Shown here: positions 55,307 to 64,000 of the stretch, one piece after another
Layout: every line of letters starts with the position of its first letter
Position numbering within the stretch: position 1 is the first letter of the stretch
Source: Yamagishiella unicocca
Lineage: Eukaryota; Chlorophyta; Chlorophyceae; Chlamydomonadales; Volvocaceae
NCBI GenBank assembly: GCA_003116995.1
Contig: BDSL01000143.1
Location: 62,001-126,000, forward strand
Direction of reading: 5' to 3'
Length of the DNA: 64,000 nucleotides
Notes under the pieces: model-generated
What the model saw: only the letters and a program-made list of their open reading frames with translations
What the model was told of the DNA's origin: nothing
Database searches by the model: none
Translations under genes and position numbers: made by a program

Positions 55307-58300
55307 ATGGCTGGCATTAAGAAATTCTTCAAGCCGACGGACGGGGGCGGAGGAAACACCAAGAAAGCGGAGCGTCTACCGTTCGGCGCCACCTCACGCG
55401 AACCCTTCTCCCCCGTCGGTAACACCGAGGGCGTGCAGCGCGCTGCGGTCCGGCCGGCAGACGACACCGACTCTGATGTGGAGCTAGTTGGAGAGGATGT
55501 GAGCCCTAAGCCGCGCGGATACCCTGAATAAGTTTGAAACCGGACCCCCCAGCCCTGCTTCGCACGCCAGGAATAGTAATCACCACGCATATGACAATGT
55601 GCATTAACTAATTCATAAAACGAATCGCTATTGCTTGCCCGCACAGGTGGTTGCTGGGTCCAAGCGGAAGCGGGAAGGCAACCGGCCAGCGTTGGCCATC
55701 GGAGCGGGAGGACACCGCGCGGCGTCCGGGCATCGCCCCGAAGCGGCACCATCAGTTCATAAACAACCGGAACGTGAAACAACCGCACTTAAGGACGATG
55801 TGGCTAAAACTCTTGGCGTCGTCGGGACGGGCGACGTCGAAATGTCGACCAAACCGGACTGCGAGGACGCGCCCGAGGCTCGCGGCCCTGAGCCAGGCCC
55901 AGGCTTGCCGCTTGAAGCAGCTCCCGATGCGCCTGCGGACGATCAGATTCTTTCTCCGGACCTCCGTCCACCGACGGCCAAGCGCCCGCGGCTGCCAGAC
56001 GACGTCGATGCGTCTGCCAGCAGCCGCCAGCCGCCGCCGCCGAATGATAAGGCTCCAGAGCCCCAGGACCAACAAAACGCACCCGGCGCTGTGGCTTCCG
56101 CCCTGGCACCTGATACCGATCCCCTCGCCTCGCCCAGCGCCACCGCGCAGTCACCCTCCCGTCATCCGGAGGGCCAGCAACAGCTCCAGCAACCAACGCC
56201 GCCGCCGCCGCCGCAGCAGCAGCAACCGGAGCAAGAGGATGACAACCCTAGCTTGTCGCAGCAGTCTGCTGACGGCACCGGGGCCGCTGATGGCGCCGGG
56301 GCCGCGGAGGGCGCAGGCGCTGCTGCCGCCGCCGTGGCGGCCCTGGGGACTGCTGCCGCGAAGAGCGGCGGTGCTGGCCCCGCCACCCTGCCTCCCGACC
56401 TCGATGTCGCCGCCGCAGTGGAGTCCCTGCGGCGGGAGCAGGGGGACCTGGAGGCGGCGCTGGAGGTGGGGACTGGGGAGGGCGTTGGGCGCGGAGGTGG
56501 GGGCTGGGGACTGGGGAGGGCGTCGGGTGTCGTGGGAATGTCGAAGTATGCGGTAGGGTGGGAGGAGGGGGGCGGGAGGGTGGCGGTGAAGGGGTCGGGC
56601 GGGTCGGGGTTGGGGTCGGGGGTTCGAGGAAGACCCGTGGATGTCGGGGGTGGGGTGGGGTGGGGTTGAGGAAAGCCCGTGGAATAGGAAGCCAAGTAAA
56701 ACCGGTGGGGTGGGGTGGGGTGGGAGTAGAGGTGGGTGGGGGGCAGACCGGTGAGTGTGCTAGGGGAAAGCCTGGGAAAGGTTTTGGTTTTGGGGCTGCA
56801 ACGTGGGTAGGAAATATCCGATGAAACGAGGAACTAGAAGTGGAAGGGGTTGGGGTGTGGGTTTTGGTTTCCATGCAAGGCTCCAGGGGGGACACCCTTT
56901 GATGAGTCAGCGTTATTGGTACAAAAAGGCGAGAGGGCGCTGGCTGGGAAATGGGGCGGGAACGAGGGAGGGGCTGAGGGAGGGGCTTGACGTACTGGGG
57001 GGGGGGGGTGTTTTCGGAGGGGAGGCAGGATGCGCATGCTGAGAGGCTGTAGCCGCAGACGGCGACGGTGTAGCTGCAGCACCGCCAGCGGAGACGTGGT
57101 CACCCTGCGGGTGGGGACCGCCCGTGCGAGGCGCCAGCTGCTGCTGCGGTGCATCTAAGTTGACTTGCTGGTTTCGGGCTTCGGAGCCGCACCCCCGGCA
57201 CCCCAAACCCTAAAACCCTGAAACCCTCAACCCGCCAAGAAGAGACGCACTCCGCCGCCGCAGTCCACGTTCGTTGCCAGATCACCGCAACCCGCACCCG
57301 CCCACTGCCCGCCCTATCCTTCCGGGTCTTCTCGTCACCCGCGCTGTCCACCCTCCTTCGTGGGCTCTCAGGAGGAGGCGCTGCTGGACTCGGGGCTGCC
57401 CGCCGCCGCGGCAGCAGCGGAGGGCGGCCGCCTGGCGCTGATGCCCACCGCGGGGGAGGTGAGAGAGGCGCCCCGCCCCGCCAGCACCCCTCCCGACATC
57501 GCGGTCGCACCCTAGAGACGCTGTATTTTGACACGCTGTGTTTTGACACTCTGTGTTTTGACACTCTGTGTTTTGACACTCTGTGTTTTGACACTCTGTG
57601 TTTTGACACTCCGGCGGAGGGCAGCCCCTTCGTCACCCCCTCCCCCCGGCCTGTCCCCGAGCATCCGCCTCCTCCGTGTGCCGCCCCAACCCCCTCCCCC
57701 CAACCCCACCCGTTCTCCAGAACGCATCTCGAACCGTCTGTCCTAAACGGTCTTCCCTTCATACACGGGTTTCCCTTGCAACTGCCCCCCCCCGTGCGCC
57801 AACTGTCCTGTCATTTTCGCGTCAACGCTTTCTTTGCCCCCCCCCCTCCGCAGCTGTGCACCTGGCTGGAGGGGCGCACCCAGCCCCTGAGCTCCCTCGT
57901 GGAACAGCTGGCGGCGCTGCTGCCCCCGGGGGCCGCCCCCACCGCGGTGCGCACCTCGCTGGTGGACCTGGCGCAGCGCAAGTGCTACTCCGCCAAGGAG
58001 GGTGAGCGGGGGGGGGAGTTCGAGGGGGGGGAGGTGTTTGGAGGAAGACCCGCGGATGCGAGGAGAAACTGTTTAGAAAAGACGTTTCGAGATGCATGCT
58101 GGAGAACTGGGGTTAGGGGTGGCATCAAAACCGTTTACGCGACGGGGGAGCGCGCGCGGGGGTGAGCGCGGCGGGGGGGGGGTAGGAAGGGGGGTAGGGA
58201 GAAGCTGGTGGACCAACAGAAGGGAGGGAAGCTGATAGGACAGCGAAAGGGGGGAAGAAGAGGATGCGAGGTGGCTTGGGAGGCTGGGAAGGGAGGTTTG

Positions 58301-61300
58301 GGGGGTGTATAAAAAGGTTTGGGGGGAGGGGGGCACAGACGGCGAGTAACTTCGGTAGATGTGCGGTAGGCTCTCGGAGCTCAGTGACCCGCGCGGGGTG
58401 GGGCTCCAGGGGGTTACATAAAAGAACCGGTAACAGGGGGGGATAGGGGTAGATCTGGGCCTTATCCGTCGTCTTATTTTGGGGAAGCAACACGCGTAGC
58501 AGCGCGCGGGCGAGGAGGTGCCGTACGCACCCCCGCTCGTGGGCCCCCCGGCGCGATGGGCCCTATGCTTGAAGTACGGCTCCGGAACCCTGGCATGAGC
58601 GTCACCACCGACCCTCGCGCCCGCAGCCTGCCTGGAGGGCGCCGCCGCCTCCGAGGACGCCACCCCCGGGCGGCTGTGGGTATGGGAGGTGCGGGAGCCC
58701 CGCAAACACCTGCCGGATAAGGCCCACCGGAAGCTGGCGGAGCTGCAGCGCAAGAGGAGGAAGGAGGTGGGGTTGGGGATGGGGTGGCGTGAAAATCGTC
58801 GACGCGAAAAACAGGATAGTTCTACGTGTAGGGGGGAGAGGAGGGGGGGAGTGGGGGGAGGCGAGGAGTGGGGGGGAGGCGAGGAGTGGGGGGGAGGCGA
58901 GGAGTGGGGGGAAACTGGCACACCGCGATAACACGTCCCAAACCCGTGCTCAACATGGCGTCCGTTAATACCCCCCTTCCCAACGTGTAACCTGCACACC
59001 AGCCCCCCTCCCGGTTTATCATCTTTCCACCCACCCTCCCTCCCTCCCACCCTCCCACCCTCCCACCCTCCCCCGGGTCTTCTTCATGCCTGCCCCCTCC
59101 AGCTGCGCGAGCGGCTGCTGGCGGTGGTGTCCTCCTCGGAGGCGCTGTCCGCCCACCTGGCGCTGCAGGCCCCCACCGCACCCGGAGCCAAGGCCCCCTC
59201 GGCTGCCGCCCGCCGCACCGCCGAGTCCCGCGCAGCCAAGGCGTGGACCCGGCTGTGTCGCCTGGCGGAGCTGGAGGCGATTGAGGGGGCGTACAGGTGA
59301 GGGGGCGGAAGGGGCAGGAAGGGAGGGTGCGAGGAAGACCCGCGGAAGGGAGGGTGCGAGGAAGACCCGCGGAAGGGAGGGTGGGTGGGTGGGGGGGGTA
59401 CCCACGGAGGTTGCAAGGAGAACCCCGTGTATGAAAGGAAAGCCGTAAAAAGCAGACGTTGGGAGATGCATGCTGGAGGTGGGATGGGGTGGGGTGGGGA
59501 AGGGAAGGGAAGGGCGGCGCAATTCAGTAGTGTGGTGGGGTGGTGGAGTGGTGAGGATGAAGAGCCTGCTGGTGTGAAAAGGGCATGACGGAAGTGGTGA
59601 TTGGTGTGTGCTGATAGATGGGCAGGAAAACAGCGAGGGGATGGACGAGGTGGTGGGTGGCGGCTGTGAGCGGGTAGGGGCGGGCTGGGTGGACACACAA
59701 CCGGTCGTACGCGGCGAATGTGGCAACTTGGGTAAACCTTGACAGCAAAGTATAGAAACTACTCCAGGTTAAAGCATTTCACCGCCCTACGCGGGAAGCC
59801 AAATTTAAGATCCTGGACATGAATTCATACAAAAGCAATTATTGACCCCAGTGGGGATTGAACCCACAACCTTCGGATTTGGAATCCGACGCGCCACCAT
59901 TACGCCATGGAGCCTCTGAATGCGACTTCCATGCCTCTACAGGTCGGCGTCTGGTGCAGTGGCGGGGGGCGGTGCAGCCTCCGCGAGGAAGGAGCGGGAG
60001 CGCAAGGTGTGGCGGGGGGAGGGAGAGACGAGGAGAAGAGGAGTTGGAGAAGAGGGGAGAAGACGACGTGAGGAAGAGGGAGAAGAGGAGGTGGGGAAGA
60101 GAGGAGAAGAGGAGGTGGGGAAAGCGAAGAGGGGAGTCGGAATTGGGATTGAGGTGGTGTGCGCGGGCGGTGGAGCAAGGTTGGGGACGGGGCGAGGATA
60201 CCCGTGGGGCGCAGGGGGTACGGAGAGAGGAGGGCGCGGTACGAGCAGGAGGAGGAGGAGTGTGCGGCATGTGCATGGAGAGGAGTGGGGGAAGGCGCCG
60301 CCGGCAGGGCTGTTGCAGCTGCTGTCGTGGTTTGCAACGCGGGGAGGTCTAGGGCCGGGCGGTGGTGCTGCGGCGGAATGGTGGTGATGGCGTTGATGCG
60401 ATAGGCAACGAAAAGCTCTTAACCCCGCCTCCACATCACACCACACCACATCACACCACACTACACCATACCGCACCCGCCACTTCACCCGCCACTTCAC
60501 CCGGTATCAGGAGAAAGCCGACAAGGTCGATAAGGCCGATAAGGCCGACAAGGCCCGGCAGCGGGAGGAGGAGGCCAGGGCGAAGGAGGTAAGCAAGGGG
60601 TCAGAAGCAAGGGGGGGCGGGGGAGCAAACCGGGCCTGGAAGCCCCCCTTCCCCCAGGTGCTGGTGGGAAGGGGATGAAACATCGTGTACCGCCGCAGGG
60701 TGCCTCCCTCGTTCCGCTGCCTCATCCCAGGGAATGCACGTCTCACCCGCGGTTATGTGGTCTCCCATGGCGCCCCGCCCCCTGCATTTCCCCAGTCGAG
60801 TTGCCGGTCCTTTTATTGTACCCCCCCCCTGCAGGCTAAGCGCGCCCAGGACGACGAGGCCAAGCGTCTCGCTAAGGAAACTGCCGCCGCCAACAAGGCC
60901 GGCTTCAACTCCAGGAAGGGGCTGCGGAAGAGCCAGAACCTGATGGAGGTGAGGGGTGGGTGCGGCGTGTGTATTGCTGAGCGGCTGGGGCGCCTGAGGG
61001 GCGTGAAACATCTGTATCGTCCAGCGGTGTTGAGGAATGCCCGGGGACTAGGAAGCCGACTGGGTAACCGAATTGAAAACCGTTGTCGTCTAGGGCTGGC
61101 GCTGGGGTTGGCAGGGGGGGTTGCAACGGCACTGCTGATATGGTGGACACCCTGAAACCACAACTCCCTTTCCAACAACGGCTGAAAACCTAAAACCCAA
61201 CGCCCCTTCCTGACAACCCCGAAGACATTCTTCAAGCGGCCCGCACAAGCTAATAAGCCAGAAACAGCAGCGGCGGCGGCGGGACCCAGCGGCTCGGCTG

Positions 61301-64000
61301 GCGGCGACGGCGCCAGGGAGGGCGGGCAGGCAGCTGCGCCCGGGGGAGCTTCAGCGGGGATGTCCTCAGGCGCCGGCATCAGCAGCGGCGCGCTGTCCGG
61401 TCTCGGTGCGTCTGTGCCCCCCAGCAGCACCCCCTGCCGCAACAACCGCCAGGCAGCCCACCCTCCTGCCGCCGGGGGCTGCTCCCAGCCCGCCGCAGCC
61501 ACCCCTGGAGCTCGCGAGGGCGCCAACATGTTCAGGTTCCGGCCGAACAGGTGTGTGTGTGTGTGTATAGGGCAGGGCAGGGGGCAGGGCAGGGCAGGGG
61601 GCAGGGCAGGGGGCAGGGCAGGGGGCAGGGCAGGGGGCAGGGGCCAGGGCAGGGCAGGGGCAAGGGCATGGGGGTTTGATATGAGGATCTGCAAATCCAC
61701 GGCCGGGGCCCAGGGCGCGGGATAGGGTGGAGGGTGGACCTGTGAGGTTGTTGCGGGTGACCCAGCCCCCGGCGTGGTAAGAGTCCCCCTTCGCTTGCCT
61801 CACGCTACACCACCCCTAGCCTCGCCTTCCAGTTGCCTCACCTCCTGGGAAAAACACGGGGTGCTACTCTACCCTCCCCCCCAACCTGACCTGTATAGCA
61901 AACGTTTCCTAATCGGCTTTCCTGGTCAGTGCGACCCACGGGTCTCCTCTCATACCCCACCTCCACCACCTCCGCCCACAGGCTGCCCGACGCGGCCGTG
62001 GTGGCCTCCCTGGACTCTGACGCCGCCCGGCTGCCGCTCCCCGCCGAGGACCTGGCGGCGGAGTTTCGGAGCAACCACGGGCGCTGGCGGCAGCAGCGGG
62101 CGGCGCGCAAAAAGCTGATCGGTGAGGCGGGGGGGGAGAGGAGCGGGGTGGAGACGTTGCTGAGAGTGCCGGAAACCGCGTGCCTGAGCTGTGCGATGGC
62201 TTATTGTTGGGAGTTGGTTGCCGTAACCGTAACCGTAACGGGGCAGGTGAGGAGGACGTCGTTGTTTCTCGTCACCTCCAGGTGGCGCCGAAAACGGGCT
62301 TCTGAAGCCCCACCTCATCGCTGCCTCCTTCCTGACGCCATACCCAACCGCCGCTACCTCCTAAAACCCCCCGATCCCCCCCGCACCCCCCTGCAACCCC
62401 CCGCACCCCCCCCCTCGCTCCAGGGGTGCCCCCCACCTGGGCTCGGCGCGAGAATGCCACCACCGACATCCGCCTGCTGGCGGCGCAGTACTATGGTGAC
62501 GTGGCGGCGCTGGGTCTGGCCCCCGAGGGGCTCCGCACCTGGCGCCGCAAGCTGCTTGCCTTCCCGAAGAAGGACAGCGCCAGGCCGCCGTACTACGGCT
62601 CGTTCAGCAGCACTAGGTGCGCGGGGCAGGGCGCAGTGGCGGAGGGGGTGGGGGGTGGGGGTGGGGGGGTTTCGAGGAAGACCCGTGGGGGTGGGGGGTG
62701 GGGGTGGAGAGTCTGAACCGCAAGCGCGCTTGTCATCATATGGAATGAGGGTCGGGGGATGGAGGGGTGAGCGGTGGGGGGAAGGGGAAGGGCGGGAGGG
62801 GGAAGGGTTGGGGGCATGTTGCGGTGCTCTTGGGTACCTGTGTTCCGGGCTGATTGTGATCACTCTCGCCCGACCATGGAAACTGCCAACTGCCAAATGT
62901 CACTTTCCAACTGCTAACTGTCAACTGCCCTCCGACCTCGCAGCACCGCCGTCAGCGCCCGGCGCCCCTTCGGCCAGGACGCCTCCCTGGACTACGAAGT
63001 GGCCAGTGACGAGGAGTGGGAGGAGGAGCCGGAGGTGGGGGCGGGGAGGGAAGGAGGGGGTATGGAGGGGAGAGTGGGAGGGGGGGTTTGGAACGGACTG
63101 GTGCAGTCCGGCAGCGGCGCCATCAGGACGGTACGTCCGAGGGAGCGCTTGAGGGGAAGAGGGGCGGGGCATGAGGGGAGGCAACGAGGACTGGGGACTG
63201 GGGTGTGAAGAGGGCCTCCCAACGGAGCACCCCAGGGTGATCAGGACAGGAGCTGGGCGGTCTGACGAGGGGGCCTTGGCAACAGTTCCTTCGAGGACCT
63301 GCAAGTGGACCGCGCGAGGCTATCTCGGGTGCCCCTGATCCCCCTCCCCCCCCTCGCCTTCCGACGTTTGAAGGCTATGCACCCACTACATTTCCCAGTC
63401 GAGTTACCGGTTCCTTACTTGTAACCCCCCTCGCCTTCAGGGCGAGAGCCTCTCAGACAGCGGCGACGAGGGAGACAGCCAGGCGGGCGGAGGACCGGGT
63501 GAGCCGGGGACCGGAACATGAGGGACGGGGCCGGAGCGACCCGAGTGCGCCCATACAACCGCCTCTTGTCGTACCTTTCCTAAACCCCAACCCCCCCGTG
63601 TCTCACCCCCGCCTGCCACTGCGTAGTCGTGGGTCGTCGGCTGACGGCGGCCTCCTCCCCCTTCCTGGCCACTGCCGACCCACGGGCTTTCCTCACGTAC
63701 CCTCCCCCGCCCCTTCCCCCCCGCCCCTTTCCTCCCCCCTCCCCCGCCCTCCCCCCCCGCCCCTTTCCTCCCCCCCTCCCCCCCCCGCCCCTTTCCTCCC
63801 TCCCCCCCCTCCCCCCCGCCCCTTTCCTCCCTCCCCCCCCTCCCCCCCCCCCAGGCGAGGGCGATGACGAGGAGGACGGCTTCATCGTGGGAGACAACCA
63901 CCTGTCGGAAGACGAGGGGGCGCAGCTCAGCGGCGACCCAGAGGGTGGGGCTGGGTGTGTGGGTGTGTGGGTGGGGGGGTGGCGGGGAGGAGGAGGGCAG
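55307..64000 (+). CDS. FAS1: Chromatin assembly factor 1 large subunit (CAF-1 p150/FAS1), C-terminus beyond right edge
   Basis: Exons read: 55307-55498, 55647-56465, 57372-57458, 57854-58001, 58627-58766, 59103-59296, 59943-60006, 60511-60588, 60835-60948, 61225-61550, 61982-62121, 62424-62616, 62944-63034, 63441-63498, 63855-63943; about 910 residues so far, phases consistent. MAGIKKFFK at the start looks like a PCNA-binding (PIP) motif. A long Ala/Pro/Gln-rich region follows. LWVWEVREPRKHLP matches the plant FAS1 WEVRD segment. The KER-type charged helix (ARKERERK, KADKADKARQREEEARAKE, AKRLAKETAAAN) is short. Then TFFKRP, KLLAFPKKDSARPPYYGSFS, LDYEVASDEEWEEEPEGESL and the acidic DDEEDGFIVGDNHLSEDEGA are family hallmarks. 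CAF-1 deposits new H3-H4 on replicating DNA in the nucleus. A small exon between 56466 and 57371 may have been missed. Confidence 0.93.
56620..56702 (+). repeat. Family A/C partial repeats (CAF-1 intron 2)
   Basis: GTTCGAGGAAGACCCGTGGA at about 56621-56640 and TTGAGGAAAGCCCGTGGAAT, then AGGAAGCCAAGTAAAACCGG, at about 56666-56705, amid GGGGT-rich simple repeats. Confidence 0.6.
57516..57612. repeat. 15-bp minisatellite in CAF-1 intron 3
   Basis: Six or so copies of ACACTCTGTGTTTTG with near-identical sequence, so the array is young or still changing. Confidence 0.92.
57713..57783 (-). repeat. Family A variant, reverse copy (CAF-1 intron 3)
   Basis: GTTCTCCAGAACGCATCTCG, then CCGTCTGTCCTAAACGGTCT, ending ACACGGGTTTCCCTTGCAAC. 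It ends about 70 nt before the 3' splice site. Confidence 0.75.
58033..58107 (+). repeat. Family A repeat, forward copy (CAF-1 intron 4)
   Basis: TTTGGAGGAAGACCCGCGGA, then AACTGTTTAGAAAAGACG and GATGCATGCTGGAGAACTGG. It begins about 32 nt after the 5' splice site. Confidence 0.78.
58840..58915. repeat. 17-bp minisatellite in CAF-1 intron 5
   Basis: About four copies of GGGGGAGGCGAGGAGTG. Confidence 0.85.
59325..59480 (+). repeat. Family A repeats, forward, partial and variant copies (CAF-1 intron 6)
   Basis: GCGAGGAAGACCCGCGGAAG occurs twice in tandem (about 59328-59374), about 30 nt after the 5' splice site. A variant copy follows at 59410-59477: GGTTGCAAGGAGAACCCCGT, GAAAGGAAAGCCGTAAAAAG, GAGATGCATGCTGGAGG. 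Confidence 0.72.
59843..59914 (-). tRNA. tRNA-Trp (anticodon CCA)
   Basis: 72-nt cloverleaf on the minus strand. Acceptor stem GGCTCCA pairs with TGGGGTC (two G-U pairs), discriminator A. The anticodon arm is TCGGA-TTCCAAA-TCCGA, giving CCA. The T arm contains GTGGG-TTCAATC-CCCAC. No intron. A TTTT tract (AAAA on plus at 59831-59834) just past the 3' end fits a Pol III terminator. CCA is not encoded, as in nuclear genes. It lies antisense in CAF-1 intron 6, 28 bp before the next exon. Confidence 0.96.
60785..60823 (+). repeat. Module B (CAF-1 intron 8)
   Basis: CATTTCCCCAGTCGAGTTGC, then CGGTCCTTTTATTGTACCCC. It ends about 12 nt before the 3' splice site at 60834. Confidence 0.65.
61555..61670. 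repeat. GGGCAGG-type minisatellite in CAF-1 intron 10
   Basis: Tandem GGGCAGGGCAGGGG units following a short GT microsatellite at the 5' splice site. The G-runs could form G-quadruplex on the sense strand. Confidence 0.85.
61893..61961 (+). repeat. Family C repeat (CAF-1 intron 10)
   Basis: AGCAAACGTTTCCTAATCGG, then GCGACCCACGGGTCTCCTCT and CATACCCC. It ends about 20 nt before the 3' splice site. Its reverse complement has the same layout as family A (GAGGAGACCCGTGGG ... GAAAGCCGATTAGGAAACG). Confidence 0.7.
62676..62702 (+). repeat. Partial family A repeat (CAF-1 intron 12)
   Basis: TTTCGAGGAAGACCCGTGGG embedded in GGGGTG repeats, about 60 nt after the 5' splice site. Confidence 0.6.
63376..63430 (+). 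repeat. Module B (CAF-1 intron 13)
   Basis: CACTACATTTCCCAGTCGAG, then TTACCGGTTCCTTACTTGTA. It ends about 12 nt before the 3' splice site at 63440. Confidence 0.65.
63690..63852. repeat. C-rich tandem repeat before the last visible CAF-1 exon
   Basis: CCCCCGCCCCTTTCCTCCC units repeated about five times, running into the 3' splice site. Confidence 0.85.

Overview
The window looks like nuclear DNA of a chlorophycean green alga, probably a volvocine (Chlamydomonas-like) species. The coding DNA is very GC-rich and split into many exons. Introns start GTGAG/GTGCG/GTGGG and end (C/T)AG. Proteins carry long Ala, Gly, Gln and Pro tracts. TGTAA pentamers, the usual volvocine poly(A) signal, follow several stop codons. 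The gene set mixes green-lineage items (plastid-targeted proteins, a starch-binding CBM20 protein, a CAF-1/FAS1 large subunit) with candidate ciliary or basal-body factors (a CDKL kinase and an Sfi1-like repeat protein). I cannot name the species. Exon boundaries below were read by eye; in the spliced genes the intron phases agree across the junctions I list.

Layout. 1-1633 (-): N-terminal part of a nucleoplasmin-like-domain protein, cut by the left edge. 2012-6231 (+): ODR4-like ER protein. 7541-8869 (-): plastid-type two-helix membrane protein of unknown function. 9135-9818 (-): GNAT acetyltransferase. 9.8-12.9 kb: no convincing gene. 12872-17121 (-): plastid CBM20 protein with a C-terminal hydrophobic helix. 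17.1-22.5 kb: gene-poor, with a possible retroelement relic. 22553-31045 (+): CDKL-type kinase with a tail of about 1,040 residues. 33666-36433 (+): casein kinase 2 catalytic subunit. 38876-43400 (-): TGS1-type cap hypermethylase fused to a prolyl-tRNA-synthetase-like anticodon-binding domain and an RRM-like segment. 43904-52021 (+): 1,852-residue protein with degenerate Sfi1-like (centrin-binding) repeats. 53602-54973 (-): SFT2 vesicle-transport protein. 55307-right edge (+): CAF-1 large subunit. A tRNA-Trp(CCA) gene sits antisense in one CAF-1 intron.

Three gene pairs are head-to-head over short gaps and may share promoters: NPL protein/ODR4, TGS1/Sfi1-like and SFT2/CAF-1. The genes do not form one pathway.

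The strongest unexplained signal is non-coding. A small set of short repeat modules recurs in the introns of at least five unrelated genes. The main family (core GAGGAAGACCCGTGG ... AAACCGTTTAGGACAGACG) tends to lie just after 5' splice sites in forward orientation and nearer 3' splice sites in reverse orientation. This resembles introner-like or MITE-like elements.
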